Source of the DNA: Asticcacaulis solisilvae
Lineage (GTDB): Bacteria > Pseudomonadota > Alphaproteobacteria > Caulobacterales > Caulobacteraceae
Assembly: GCF_017875235.1 (NCBI RefSeq)
Contig: NZ_JAGGMI010000012.1
Span: forward strand, 62,001 to 126,000
Direction of reading: 5' to 3'
Length of the DNA: 64,000 nucleotides
A model generated the notes under the pieces. The model was not told the origin of the DNA. It searched no databases and worked only from the letters and a program-made list of their open reading frames with translations. Position 1 is the stretch's first letter, and every line of letters starts with the position of its first letter. The position numbers and the translations under genes were made by a program. Shown one piece after another: positions 34,222 through 43,656 of this stretch.

Positions 34222-35715
34222 CTATGCCTTGAAATGGCGAGCGATAACGTCGTCATGCGACGGCAGGCGGCGGACGGCGTCTGCGATGACCTCTTCGATA
34301 TCCTTGAGGAATCCGGCGCTCTCGGCATCGCTCATCAGATCGACACTGGGGTCATAGCGCGCATCAATCCCCTGCCCGATCAGGACCTGCACCCAGCTTT
34401 CCTCTCGGAACAATTCAATTTCGTTGCGTTTGAAAAAACGCGCCGAGCTTTTGAACAGGTCCAGGCGACTTTGCAGGCTGTCCGGCACGTCCATGTGCCT
34501 GCAATAGGCCCAAAACGGTGTGTCCTCGCGTTGCGTCACCTTGTAATGCGCGATGATGAAGTCGCGGATGTCGGCATATTCGCTGTCGGTCTGGCGGTTG
34601 TATTCCGCGACCACGGCCGGATCGAAGGCCATGTCGGGGAAGAGCGAGACTATGCGCAATATGCCGGTCTGGATGAGGTGGATCGAGGTCGATTCGAGGG
34701 GCTCCAGGAAACCCGACGCCAGCCCGATGGCGATGACGTTTTTCTCCCAGGTCTTGACGCGCTTGCCGGGCGTAAACCGCACCGGCCGAGGCTCGGCCAG
34801 GGCCTTGCCGTTGAGATTGGCCATCAGCACATCGGCCGCCGCCTGGTCGTCCGTGTAGGCGCTGCTGTAGACGTGGCCATTGCCGATGCGATGCTGCAGG
34901 GGGATGCGCCATTGCCAGCCGGCATCGCGCGCCGTCGAGCGCGTGTAGGGCGTCAAAGGTGCGACACTCTCGCAGGGAACCGCGAGCGCCCGGTCACAGG
35001 GCAGCCAGCGCGACCAGTCCTCGAAACCGATGCCGAGTGTCTGGTTGATGAGCAGGCCGCGCTGCCCCGAACAGTCGATAAACAGGTCGCCGGCGACCTC
35101 GCGGCCATCGGCCAGCCTGACCGCCGCGACATGGCCACTTTCCGGGTTCTGGCGCACCTCGATGATCCGGCCTTCGATACGCTCAACCCCCCGTGCTTCG
35201 GCATGGCGGCGCAGGAACTGGCCATAAAGCGCGGCGTCGAAATGATAGGCGAAGTCGATGTCCGAGACCGGTTTGGGGCCACGCCCGTCGGAGAAGCGGT
35301 TGGCGCGCGCCGCCACGACATTGATGGCGTAGTGGTCGAAATCCCTGGCCGCGCCCTTGGCGTGCATCTTCAGCCAGAACTGGTGTGGCCGCAGCCACAG
35401 CCGGTCGATGCCGATCTTGCCGAAGCCGTGGATGTAGGAATGGCCCTTTTCGCGCCAATCGACGAACTCGATTCCAAGCTTGAAGGTGCCCTTGGTGGCT
35501 TTCAGCATCTCAACGTCGCTGATGCCCAGCAGCTCGTTGAAGGTGCGGATGGCCGGGATGGTCGCTTCGCCAACGCCGATAATGCCGATTTCGTCCGATT
35601 CGACCAGGCGGATGGCGTAACGGCCCATGAACAGCTTCGACAGCATGGCGGCCGTCATCCAGCCGGCCGTGCCGCCGCCGACGATCGTGATCGTTTGAAC
35701 CGGTTGGGCCGTCAT
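34222..35715 (-). CDS. Flavin-dependent tryptophan-halogenase family protein
   Basis: The 497-residue product has the flavin-binding GGGTAGW motif at residues 13-19. The conserved active-site lysine is at residue 79 in FKLGIEF, and the halogenase-specific WQWRIP motif is near residue 275. All key family signatures are thus intact. Enzymes of this family halogenate tryptophan or other aromatics with FADH2, but many Caulobacterales and Xanthomonas homologues sit beside TonB receptor genes and have no proven substrate. The start at 35715 is preceded by GGAGG at 8 bases; the earlier ATG (35730) would include that ribosome site in the coding region. The gene is 66 bp behind the ROK regulator gene and probably co-transcribed with it. 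Confidence 0.87.
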   Translation of the reverse strand: MTAQPVQTITIVGGGTAGWMTAAMLSKLFMGRYAIRLVESDEIGIIGVGEATIPAIRTFNELLGISDVEMLKATKGTFKLGIEFVDWREKGHSYIHGFGKIGIDRLWLRPHQFWLKMHAKGAARDFDHYAINVVAARANRFSDGRGPKPVSDIDFAYHFDAALYGQFLRRHAEARGVERIEGRIIEVRQNPESGHVAAVRLADGREVAGDLFIDCSGQRGLLINQTLGIGFEDWSRWLPCDRALAVPCESVAPLTPYTRSTARDAGWQWRIPLQHRIGNGHVYSSAYTDDQAAADVLMANLNGKALAEPRPVRFTPGKRVKTWEKNVIAIGLASGFLEPLESTSIHLIQTGILRIVSLFPDMAFDPAVVAEYNRQTDSEYADIRDFIIAHYKVTQREDTPFWAYCRHMDVPDSLQSRLDLFKSSARFFKRNEIELFREESWVQVLIGQGIDARYDPSVDLMSDAESAGFLKDIEEVIADAVRRLPSHDDVIARHFKA

Positions 35716-35781
35716 GCCGCGTGCCTCCATGCATTTGTTTTGATGCGTTATGCGCCGGCATTTCGGCTTTGCGCAATGCGC

Positions 35782-36969
35782 CTATTTCATCAACGCTTCG
35801 GGCGTCGGCAACAATCTGTTCTGGAAGACCACCACGGCGGCGCCGATCGCCGCCGCATCCACCGAGACGGTCGAAGGGCAAAACGGCGCCAGCGGCACGA
35901 TGCTCTCGACCTCCATTCTGGCGTTCAACCGGTCGCACAACCGCCTTGTGACAAAGGCCGGCAACTGGCCGCCGATGACGTGCAGTTCAGGGCTGAGGAC
36001 ATAGTTGATCGTCAGGCACGGATCGAACAGACACTCCGCCGCCATTTCGATCCAGGCGTTGACGCCGGCGCGGGTCGCCGGATCGTCTTCACGCAGATCA
36101 CTGACATCCGACACCGTCACCCCGTGCCGGGCCAATTCCTCATAGAAGGCGAACAGTGACAGCACGTCCCACAGCAACTTTGCCCGGCCATCGTTCGACC
36201 GCACGGGAATTTTGCCGAGGTCACCCGGGCTGCCCAGGCCGCCCGTGTAAGGCTGGCCGTTGATGATCAGGCCGCTGCCGATTCCGGCGCTGATCAGCGT
36301 ATAGACGAAGGTCTGGTGCGTCATGCCCAGGCCGAACTGCAATTCCCCGAGCGCCGCCGAGGTCGCGTCGTTTTCGACATAGACCGGAATGCCGAGACGC
36401 TCCGCGAAAGCTTCGGTGACATTCAGTCCCGACCAGGCCTCATAGCTTTCGGGGCGTTCGTTCACATGGACGCCGGCCAGCTTTTCCGGGATGGCGATCC
36501 CAAGTCCGATGACGCGCTTGCGCGGCGCGACCCTCTGGTTGAAGATTTCCGCAAGCTGGTCCTCAACGAAGGACAGCACCTGTTCCGGCAGGGCGAAATG
36601 CTGGCCCGTGTAGATCCGCCGCCGGACCCTGCCCGCCAGGTCCATCAGCACGAAGGTTATATGCTCGCGGTCGATATTAAGCCCTATGGCATAGGCGCCA
36701 TTGGCATTGACCGCCATGCGCGCCGCGGGCTGGCCGCGCGCGCCTGGAATGGGATCTTCATCGACAATAACCCCGGCGTCGAGCAGCCGCCGGCTGATAT
36801 TGATGACCGACTGGTGCGTCAGGCCGGTGATTTCGGCGACATCGCCGCGCGTCACCGGACCGTTGGCGCGAATGGCCTGCAGGACGACGCGCTGGTTATA
36901 GTCCCCTGCCCGGCTAAGATTAGTGCCCGGCAGGCGGCTTTTGGTCGTTGCACGGGCCTTCACAGCCAT
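35782..36969 (-). CDS. ROK-family (NagC/XylR-like) transcriptional regulator
   Basis: The 395-residue product has an N-terminal winged helix (RGDVAEITGLTHQSVINISRRLLDAG, about residues 40-65) and a ROK sugar-kinase-like domain (IGLNIDREHITFVLMDL, VYVENDATSAALGE, GIGSGLIINGQPYTGGLGSPGDLG). The zinc-binding CxCGxxGCxE cluster of ROK kinases is absent, which favours a repressor that binds sugar without phosphorylating it. A 19-bp palindrome lies 13 bases before its start, so it probably regulates itself and the following halogenase gene. Confidence 0.9.
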   Translation of the reverse strand: MAVKARATTKSRLPGTNLSRAGDYNQRVVLQAIRANGPVTRGDVAEITGLTHQSVINISRRLLDAGVIVDEDPIPGARGQPAARMAVNANGAYAIGLNIDREHITFVLMDLAGRVRRRIYTGQHFALPEQVLSFVEDQLAEIFNQRVAPRKRVIGLGIAIPEKLAGVHVNERPESYEAWSGLNVTEAFAERLGIPVYVENDATSAALGELQFGLGMTHQTFVYTLISAGIGSGLIINGQPYTGGLGSPGDLGKIPVRSNDGRAKLLWDVLSLFAFYEELARHGVTVSDVSDLREDDPATRAGVNAWIEMAAECLFDPCLTINYVLSPELHVIGGQLPAFVTRRLCDRLNARMEVESIVPLAPFCPSTVSVDAAAIGAAVVVFQNRLLPTPEALMK

Positions 36970-36981
36970 AAAACGGCATCC

Positions 36982-37000
36982 TCACAAGTAGTACTTGTGA
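36982..37000. promoter_or_regulatory. Palindromic operator before the ROK gene
   Basis: TCACAAGTA, one spacer base and TACTTGTGA form a perfect 9-bp inverted repeat just before the ROK start. The position would block transcription or initiation. It is probably the binding site of the ROK protein itself. Confidence 0.72.
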
Positions 37001-37052
37001 TTTACTGAAATGTTTTGCCCGGCTTGTAAAGGAGACCAATTCGGGCCGGAGC

Positions 37053-39539
37053 TTAACCGGCCTTCAGCACGACCTTCCCGCTGGTCAGCCCGGCGCCCGA
37101 AGCCGTCACGGTAATGTTGCCCTTCCCGCGCGTCTGGACAATAGCGCTGCATAGCCCGTTGAAGGCTTTGCGCTGGCTCGCCTTGTCGGCTTCGTGGCTG
37201 TTCGGATTGCCGTTGCCGACGCCGATCACTTCGCCCGGCCCCGAGACGGCAAAGGTGATCAGGTCCGATGCCTTGGGCACCGGCCGGCCCCTGGCGTCGA
37301 AGACCTCGGCGCGTAATACGGCGACGTCCATGTCATCGCCCAAAAGCGCCGTGCGGTCGGCGCTCAGCACCACCTTGGCCGGCGCGCCCGCCGTTTCGCG
37401 CTTGTCCTTCAGCAAGACCTTGCCGCCCTTATAGGCAAAGGCTTCGATCTTGCCGGGCACATAGGGCACGCTCCATTCGGCGTGGCGGTTGCGAGGCACT
37501 GGTTTGCGGCCAGCTGACTTGCCGTTGACGAACAGCTCGACCTCGTCGCAGTTACTGTGCGCCCAGACGGAAACCGTCTTTCCTTCTTCCCAGTTCCAGT
37601 GCGGCAGAAGGTGCAGCAAGGGCTGCTCCGGCCGCCACCAGGCGCGGTAATAATAGTAGTTGTCCTTCGGGAAGCCACAGGTGTCGAAGACGCCGAACTG
37701 CGACGAAATGCTGGGCCATTCCGAAAACGGCGTCGGCTCGCCGCGATAGTCGAAGCCCGTCCAGATGAAGCCGCCGGCCATGTAGGGTTTCTCGGCGGCG
37801 TGGGTCCACCAGGTCTCGCCCGTCGTCGCCCACCACGGCGCTGTCGTATCGTAAGCCGGGACAATATGGTTGGCCTTGTCCTCGATATATTCGCCACGCG
37901 TCGCAACTGTCGAAGCGGTTTCCGAGCCGATGACCGGGATGTGCGGATACTTGGCATGGAAGTCGTCGATCAGGTGCGTGCGGTAGTTAAAGCCCAACAC
38001 ATCGACCTCGTGGGTGACGCCGAATCCATAGCCCTGGTCCATGGCGTAGGTGACGCCGCGCGTCGGATCCAGTTCGTTGCACAGGCGCTTCATGGTGCGT
38101 GTGATGATCGCCCCACGCTCAGTGCCCTGCTGCGGCTCTTCGTTGCCGACCGACCACAGGATGATCGACGGGTGGTTGCGGTCGCGCACGATCATGCTGC
38201 GCAGGTTTTCCAGCCCCTCCTTCGACGAGGTCATCAGGCGCGTTTCGTCGATGACGAGCAGTCCCAGTTCGTCACAGGCGTCGAGCACTTCCGGCGTCGG
38301 CGGATTGTGCGAAGCGCGATAGGCGTTGCAGCCCATCTCCTTCAGCAATCTCAGCCGGTAATATTGCAAGGCGTCCGGAATGGCGGCGCCGACCCCGGCG
38401 TGATCCTGGTGGTTGCAGGTACCCTTGAGCTTCAGGTGCTTACCGTTGAGGAAGAAGCCCTTTTCGGCGTCGAATTTGATATCGCGGAAACCGAATGTTG
38501 TCGAAGCTTGATCGACAACCTGGTCCTTAACGATGAGATTGGTGTTTATAAAATAGAGGTTAGGCTGTTCTACCGACCAAAGTGCAGGCTGAACGATCTT
38601 AACATTATGAACCACGTCCGTGGAGGACCACGCGGGCACATCAATCGACGAGTCGTCACGGGTATCAGGATTACTTGAAGGCACGTCCAGATAGTTGACC
38701 GATGAAGCCACGATAACCGTTTGCGCTACGTCGCTGTCATTGCGAACGGTCGTCGTGATTTCCACCGTGCCATCCGTCTTAGACCGGACCAGAACGCCAT
38801 GCTGGGGGACGTGCACCGCATTGACCTTAGTCAGCCAGACGTGGCGATAGATGCCTGCGCCTTCATAGAACCAGCCTTCGCCCAGGGATGCATCGACGCG
38901 CACGGCGATGACATTCGGCTTGTCGTCGGTATTGAGGAAGTCCGTGACGTCGATTGAGAAACCGGTATAGCCGCCGTCATGTTCGCGCACGATGTAGCCG
39001 TTGACCATGACCAGCGTGCTGCGAAAGACGCCGTCGAACTCGATGAAGATGCGCTTGCCCTTGTCGGCAGTATCCAGCGTGAACGTCTTACGGTACCAGC
39101 CGACACTGGTTTCCGGATATTCGCGGCCCAGCGGCTTGAAGCCGTGATTTGCCGCCGGATCCCAGATTTCGCCGCGGTCGTTCGGTTTCAGTTCAGACGC
39201 CTTTGGATTCGGTACGAACGGCAGTTCAACCGCCCAGTCGTGCGGCAGGGTAACCTGACGCCATTGCGAGTCATCGAAAGCCGCTTGCGCGACCTTGCCG
39301 GAATCCGGCCCTTGCTTGGCATAGGTGCGCAGGTCGAGGCCGAAACCGAAGTCCTTTTCGCCGTCATGCAGGTGACCGAAGGCGAACCGCCAGCCATCGT
39401 TGAAGCGCACGCGTCCCATGCGACCTACTTCGTCTTTCGCCACGGGCTCGTTCTTGTCCTGAGCCCAGGTAATGCCGGCCGACGCCATAAGCGTTAGAGA
39501 AGATGCGGTGGCTAGCACTTCGCGGCGGTTGGGGGTCAT
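37053..39539 (-). CDS. Exported GH2 beta-galactosidase family enzyme
   Basis: The 828-residue product has a twin-arginine-like leader (NRREVLATASSLTLM, cleavage near WAQ). It shows the GH2 order: sugar-binding jelly roll (about 40-220), Ig-like domain (about 225-330), catalytic barrel (about 335-640) and C-terminal Ig-like domains including an adhesin/invasin-like end. The acid/base glutamate lies in SVGNEE near residue 466 and the nucleophile in IGSETAS near residue 539. ATG at 39539 is backed by GGAGG 9 bases upstream; a longer TTG frame is unlikely. It follows the STN receptor gene and probably releases galactose from oligosaccharides made by the GH53 galactanase. Beta-galactosidase specificity is inferred from that context. 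Confidence 0.88.
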   Translation of the reverse strand: MTPNRREVLATASSLTLMASAGITWAQDKNEPVAKDEVGRMGRVRFNDGWRFAFGHLHDGEKDFGFGLDLRTYAKQGPDSGKVAQAAFDDSQWRQVTLPHDWAVELPFVPNPKASELKPNDRGEIWDPAANHGFKPLGREYPETSVGWYRKTFTLDTADKGKRIFIEFDGVFRSTLVMVNGYIVREHDGGYTGFSIDVTDFLNTDDKPNVIAVRVDASLGEGWFYEGAGIYRHVWLTKVNAVHVPQHGVLVRSKTDGTVEITTTVRNDSDVAQTVIVASSVNYLDVPSSNPDTRDDSSIDVPAWSSTDVVHNVKIVQPALWSVEQPNLYFINTNLIVKDQVVDQASTTFGFRDIKFDAEKGFFLNGKHLKLKGTCNHQDHAGVGAAIPDALQYYRLRLLKEMGCNAYRASHNPPTPEVLDACDELGLLVIDETRLMTSSKEGLENLRSMIVRDRNHPSIILWSVGNEEPQQGTERGAIITRTMKRLCNELDPTRGVTYAMDQGYGFGVTHEVDVLGFNYRTHLIDDFHAKYPHIPVIGSETASTVATRGEYIEDKANHIVPAYDTTAPWWATTGETWWTHAAEKPYMAGGFIWTGFDYRGEPTPFSEWPSISSQFGVFDTCGFPKDNYYYYRAWWRPEQPLLHLLPHWNWEEGKTVSVWAHSNCDEVELFVNGKSAGRKPVPRNRHAEWSVPYVPGKIEAFAYKGGKVLLKDKRETAGAPAKVVLSADRTALLGDDMDVAVLRAEVFDARGRPVPKASDLITFAVSGPGEVIGVGNGNPNSHEADKASQRKAFNGLCSAIVQTRGKGNITVTASGAGLTSGKVVLKAG

Positions 39540-39577
39540 GGCAGCGGTCCTCCGGGAGTTCACATTTTCAGACAATG

Positions 39578-39613
39578 ATGGCCGGACGCTCCTAGGGTCA
39601 AGCGCCCGGCCAT
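39578..39613 (-). terminator. Hairpin between the STN receptor and GH2 genes
   Basis: ATGGCCGG and CCGGCCAT pair perfectly 23 bases beyond the receptor stop, with a 20-base loop. The T-run after it on the minus strand is weak. Partial termination would give less GH2 mRNA than receptor mRNA. Confidence 0.45.
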
Positions 39614-39636
39614 GAGTTTACTACTTCAAGTGAAAC

Positions 39637-42549
39637 TTAGTATTTCACAGTCACGTCGAACAGGAAGCGACGCCCATAGTAGTCCATGCGGCGCAGACGG
39701 TTTTCCTTGTTGTCGTCGTAGGCGCGCAGCGGCGTGTCGAGCAGGTTGGCCGCCTGGAAGCGCAGCGACACTTGGGCGTTGACGTTATAGCTGGCGCTGA
39801 AATCGACAGTCGTTTCCGGCTCAACGCTGACCAGGGCACTCGAATCCCAGCCATAAAGGGCAGTATAGGTCGAGTGATACTTGGCCCCCAGACGCGCTTC
39901 GAACGTCCCGTCGCTGTACCAAAGGTCCAGTGTGCCCGTCGTGTCGGCGACGCCGTTCATGGTCAGCGGGTTATTGGTCGGGACGAACTCTTCAATGTCG
40001 GAATCGACCAGGGCGAGGTTTGAATAGATGCCGAACTTCTCGAAGCCCGGGATGAAGCTGAACGGCGTCTGGAAGGTGAATTCCAGGCCGGCGATATAGC
40101 CCGAGTCCGTTTTGTTGACCGGCGAGACCAGTGTGTACGGATTGCCGTTGATCGTCTCGGTACGCTGATTATAGCCGACATAGTTCTCGATCTGCTTGTA
40201 ATAGCCGGCGATCGCGAACAGGGCGTCCTTGTCGAAATAGTTTTCATAGGACACGTCGATCTGCGTCGCTTCGAACGGCTTAAGATACGGATTGCCCGAC
40301 GAACCGGTATAGGGCGCGGTCGGTGACAGGCTGCGGTTGGCCTTCAGCTCGTTGAGCGGCGGACGCGACAATACCTGGGCGGCACCGAGCTTCAGGTAAA
40401 CGCCGTCGTTCAGTTCGATCCGCGCCGTGGCGCTTGGCAACAGCTTGGTATAATCGCTGCCGCCCTTGGCCGAGGTCAGGACCAGCGGATAGAAGGCCCA
40501 GTTGCCGGACGTGTCCTGGAACCAGGCGCCGCCGGAGACGCTGTCACCAATGCTCTCGCTGTCGACACTGACGGCCCGCACGCCGAAATTGCCATCCGTC
40601 GGCTTGCCGAACCACGTCGTCTCGTAGCGGGCCTGGACGTAGGCTTCCGCGACCTTTTCGCTGACGGTCGAGTTGTAGGCCAGCGATTCCGGATCGAGGT
40701 CGAGCGCTCCAGCGCCATAGGCCGCCGTAACGATCTCGTCGAAATCACCGTCGAGTATGGAGGGCAGTTTGAAGTTCTTGAACTCATACGACGTGAACAG
40801 GCTGGTCGGCAGGGTCGTCACACCGGTGAGGTGCTGCGCCTGCGTGTTCGCCGTGGTCATTTCGGACTTGGTGCGATCGGCAAAGCGGGCACCGAACTCG
40901 ATCGCTGTCAGGAAGCCTCCCGACAGATCGCGACGGGCGTCGAACGACAAGGCGCTCAGTTCGTCCTTGAGGCGGCCCGGTGCGGCTTCGCCCGGTTGCC
41001 ATTCGACGCTCTGGGCGGTGTTCTGCGGCTGGTCCGACACCGTCACGAATGGATCGTCGCCGTCCAGCAGCCAGGTCATGGTGGCCGGATAGTACTGCAT
41101 CCGGGCGGCCTGCCACAGATTGCTGCGTTCAGCCGACGAATAGGAGGCGTCGGCCGTGACCGTCCACTGGTCGTAGGTCCAGCGGCCGTTCAGACCTGTC
41201 ACGATCAGGTCCTTGTTTTCGGTATACTGGGCAACCAGCGAGGTCACGGTGTCATAGGCGGTCGTCGCGCCAACCAGGTCGCCATTCACGATGACCGGAT
41301 TGGTGTACTGGCCGGTGTTGCCGCCAGCCCAGTTGCCCCAGCGGCCGCCGAGGCCGCCATAGACCTGCTGGTTCTGATGCTCGTCGATCTTGAAGTTCGA
41401 ATAGAGCAGGTCGTAGGTGAGCTGGAAATTCTCACTCGGGCGGTACTGGAAGCCTGTCGAGACGCTGTAGCGGTCGGCGGTCAGGAACTTGGCCTCGGCC
41501 TGGGCGCCCCACGGCGTAGGCACCTTCGGCCCACCGGTGACGATCGGGCCAGTCGAGTTGGCCGGGCGGATGCTGTCGTCATTATAGCCCCAGCCCTGGA
41601 AGCTTTCATAGCCGTTCTTCTGCTGCTGGGCGGTGACGCCGATGACGAAGGCGAATTCCGGCGTCAGCTTTTTGACGAACGAGCCCGAGGCGCGGTAGCC
41701 AAGACCGTCATAGTCCGGGAGGGCGGTGCCACCGTCGTAATAGACGGCGCCGGCGCGCGCCACCAGTTCCGGCCCGCGGTATTCCAGCGGACGGATGGTC
41801 TGGATATCCACGGTTCCGGAAATACCGCCGGCGATCAGGCTCGCTTGCGACGACTTGTAGACGCTGACGCCCGAAACGACTTCCGACGGATAGATTTCCC
41901 AGCGGACATTGCGGTCCGGTTCGGAAGACGCGACTTCGCGGCCATTAACCGTGCCCAGAACCATGCGCGGACCGATGCCGCGAATGGCCGCCTGGCTGTC
42001 ATTGCCGCGGTCGCGGGTCGTGTTGACGCCCGGCAGGCGCGCGATCGACTCGGCGATCGTCACGTCGGGCAGGACGCCTATGTCCTTGGCGGCAATGGCT
42101 TCCATGACGCCGGTCTGGCGGCGCTTGACGTCGAGCGCGTCGCGCATCGACTTACGCATGCCGACGACGACCACGTCCTCGGATTCGGCCGGCGCTTCGG
42201 CGGCGGCCGGTGACGCGGCATTTTCGGCGGTGGCGGCGCGGGCCAGCACAACCGAATTGCCGGCACGCGACTTGACCGTCAGGCCGGTACCGCTGATCAG
42301 CGTGTCAAGGGCCGCATCAGCCGTCATATTGCCCTGGACAGCATTGGTGCGGATGCCACGCAGTTCGCTGGCGGCGGCCAAGACCTGCAGGTCCGATTGC
42401 TGTACAAAGCTCGGCACCGCGCTCGTCGCGTCCTGGGCCGGAATGTTGAAGGCCTTTTCCTGCGCCATGGCGGGCGCGGCCATGACGGCAGCAACGGCGA
42501 CGGTACCCATGAGGGCGGCGCGCAAACCGGCACTATATAAATCTTTCAT
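39637..42549 (-). CDS. STN-domain TonB-dependent receptor/transducer (galactan locus)
   Basis: The 970-residue product has a signal peptide (cleavage near AMAQ, residue 30). A secretin/TonB N-terminal (STN) domain follows at about residues 32-105 (FNIPAQDATSAVPSFVQQSDLQVLAAASELRG). The plug (about 125-240) has VTIAESIARLPGVN and AIRGIGPRMVLGTVNGRE. The barrel ends in FLFDVTVKY. STN domains touch a FecR-type anti-sigma factor, and the two genes just upstream encode FecR and an ECF sigma factor. Import of galacto-oligosaccharide would therefore signal for more gene expression. A long inverted repeat in the leader can mask its AGGGG ribosome site (see 42557-42625). Confidence 0.92.
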   Translation of the reverse strand: MKDLYSAGLRAALMGTVAVAAVMAAPAMAQEKAFNIPAQDATSAVPSFVQQSDLQVLAAASELRGIRTNAVQGNMTADAALDTLISGTGLTVKSRAGNSVVLARAATAENAASPAAAEAPAESEDVVVVGMRKSMRDALDVKRRQTGVMEAIAAKDIGVLPDVTIAESIARLPGVNTTRDRGNDSQAAIRGIGPRMVLGTVNGREVASSEPDRNVRWEIYPSEVVSGVSVYKSSQASLIAGGISGTVDIQTIRPLEYRGPELVARAGAVYYDGGTALPDYDGLGYRASGSFVKKLTPEFAFVIGVTAQQQKNGYESFQGWGYNDDSIRPANSTGPIVTGGPKVPTPWGAQAEAKFLTADRYSVSTGFQYRPSENFQLTYDLLYSNFKIDEHQNQQVYGGLGGRWGNWAGGNTGQYTNPVIVNGDLVGATTAYDTVTSLVAQYTENKDLIVTGLNGRWTYDQWTVTADASYSSAERSNLWQAARMQYYPATMTWLLDGDDPFVTVSDQPQNTAQSVEWQPGEAAPGRLKDELSALSFDARRDLSGGFLTAIEFGARFADRTKSEMTTANTQAQHLTGVTTLPTSLFTSYEFKNFKLPSILDGDFDEIVTAAYGAGALDLDPESLAYNSTVSEKVAEAYVQARYETTWFGKPTDGNFGVRAVSVDSESIGDSVSGGAWFQDTSGNWAFYPLVLTSAKGGSDYTKLLPSATARIELNDGVYLKLGAAQVLSRPPLNELKANRSLSPTAPYTGSSGNPYLKPFEATQIDVSYENYFDKDALFAIAGYYKQIENYVGYNQRTETINGNPYTLVSPVNKTDSGYIAGLEFTFQTPFSFIPGFEKFGIYSNLALVDSDIEEFVPTNNPLTMNGVADTTGTLDLWYSDGTFEARLGAKYHSTYTALYGWDSSALVSVEPETTVDFSASYNVNAQVSLRFQAANLLDTPLRAYDDNKENRLRRMDYYGRRFLFDVTVKY

Positions 42550-42556
42550 TTAAGGG

Positions 42557-42625
42557 TTCCCCTGTCTTGACATCTTCCACGAGGGACGCTTCCCGGCCCC
42601 TTCAATAACAAGATGAACAGGGGAA
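42557..42625 (-). promoter_or_regulatory. mRNA leader structure able to mask the receptor ribosome binding site
   Basis: In the minus-strand mRNA, TTCCCCTGT pairs with ACAGGGGAA (9 bp). A second helix (CATCTT with AAGATG, 6 bp) lies inside it. The downstream arm contains AGGGG, the only good Shine-Dalgarno sequence, 7-11 bases before the receptor ATG. The structure would lower translation unless opened. What opens it is unknown. Confidence 0.55.
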
Positions 42626-42654
42626 ATCTTTTCCGCCGGTATTATCCTACAAAT

Positions 42655-43656
42655 TTATGACGATGCGGCTTGTGTGCCAATTATGATACGGTCGTGGCGG
42701 ATGCTGACCGGCACACCAAAAGCACTGTGAACCGCGCGTGCAAAGGCTTCGGGCCGGTCGACCTGGAAACCGCCAACCAGTTTGACGTCCAGCAGGCGCT
42801 CGTCGGCTATGATGATCTGCTGGTCGTTATAGCGATTGAAGTCCGATGCCGCCGCCGACAGGCTTTCTTCGCGCAGGATGATTTCACGCTCCCGCCAGGC
42901 CAGCTTGCGGTCGATCTCCGCCGCTTCGGCGACGACCGCGACAGGCTCCGCGGTTTCCGCCGCGACAAAGGCACGGCTGCCGGCCGACAGGCGCGTGCGT
43001 TTTTCCGGATCACGGACGCTCCAGGTCTCGACCGTGCCCTCCGTCACCAGCACGTCGGCGCCATTGGCGTGGCGGCGGACGCTAAAGGCAGTGCCTATGG
43101 CGCGCACGCGGATATCGCCGGCGGAGACGACGAACGGCGCGTCAGGATTCTTGGCGACCTCGAACCAGGCCTCGCCCTTGACCAGTTGCACCTTGCGCGA
43201 AGATTCGCCCATGGCGACCTCGACATGGCTGTCGGTATTAATGGCCGCCAATGAGCGATCGCTCAGAGGCACATTGCGCAGTTCGCCACGCCGCGTCTCA
43301 TAGCTGGCCCGGCGGGACATGGCATAGCCGACGCCCAGAACGGCCAGGGCCGAAGCCGCCAGCCCGCCCATCAAGGCGTGGCGGCGGGACGGTTGGGCGG
43401 GCGCCCTGGATGGCGCGGGCAGCGGCGTAACCAGCGGACTGGACAGGACGTCGTGCTGCGGGATCGCAGCCCCTACCCCATGCGTCAGGACCTGAGCCCG
43501 ATCGAGCAAAATCCACGCCGCCTCGGCGCGCAGGTAGGCACCGGCGTGGCGGCGGTCAGCATCGTGCCAGGCCTGAAAGGCCTGCTCGATTTCGGGATCT
43601 GAAGTCCCTGCCCTGCGAGCGACCCACTCCGCCGCTTCAGCGTCAATCCGCGACAT
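42655..43656 (-). CDS. fecR: FecR-type anti-sigma / sigma regulator
   Basis: The 333-residue product has the family layout. A DUF4880 cytoplasmic segment comes first (EWVARRAGTSDPEIEQAFQAWHDADRRHAGAYLRAEAAW). One membrane helix lies at about residues 93-113 (GGLAASALAVLGVGYAM). Then come the periplasmic FecR domain (GEAWFEVAKNPDAPFVVSAGDIRVRAIGTAFSVRR) and a C-terminal STN-like part that contacts the receptor. It overlaps the sigma-factor gene by 14 bases, so the two are made together. It would hold the sigma factor inactive or activate it when the STN receptor is loaded. The gene symbol denotes the family, not proof of iron regulation. Confidence 0.93.
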   Translation of the reverse strand: MSRIDAEAAEWVARRAGTSDPEIEQAFQAWHDADRRHAGAYLRAEAAWILLDRAQVLTHGVGAAIPQHDVLSSPLVTPLPAPSRAPAQPSRRHALMGGLAASALAVLGVGYAMSRRASYETRRGELRNVPLSDRSLAAINTDSHVEVAMGESSRKVQLVKGEAWFEVAKNPDAPFVVSAGDIRVRAIGTAFSVRRHANGADVLVTEGTVETWSVRDPEKRTRLSAGSRAFVAAETAEPVAVVAEAAEIDRKLAWREREIILREESLSAAASDFNRYNDQQIIIADERLLDVKLVGGFQVDRPEAFARAVHSAFGVPVSIRHDRIIIGTQAASS

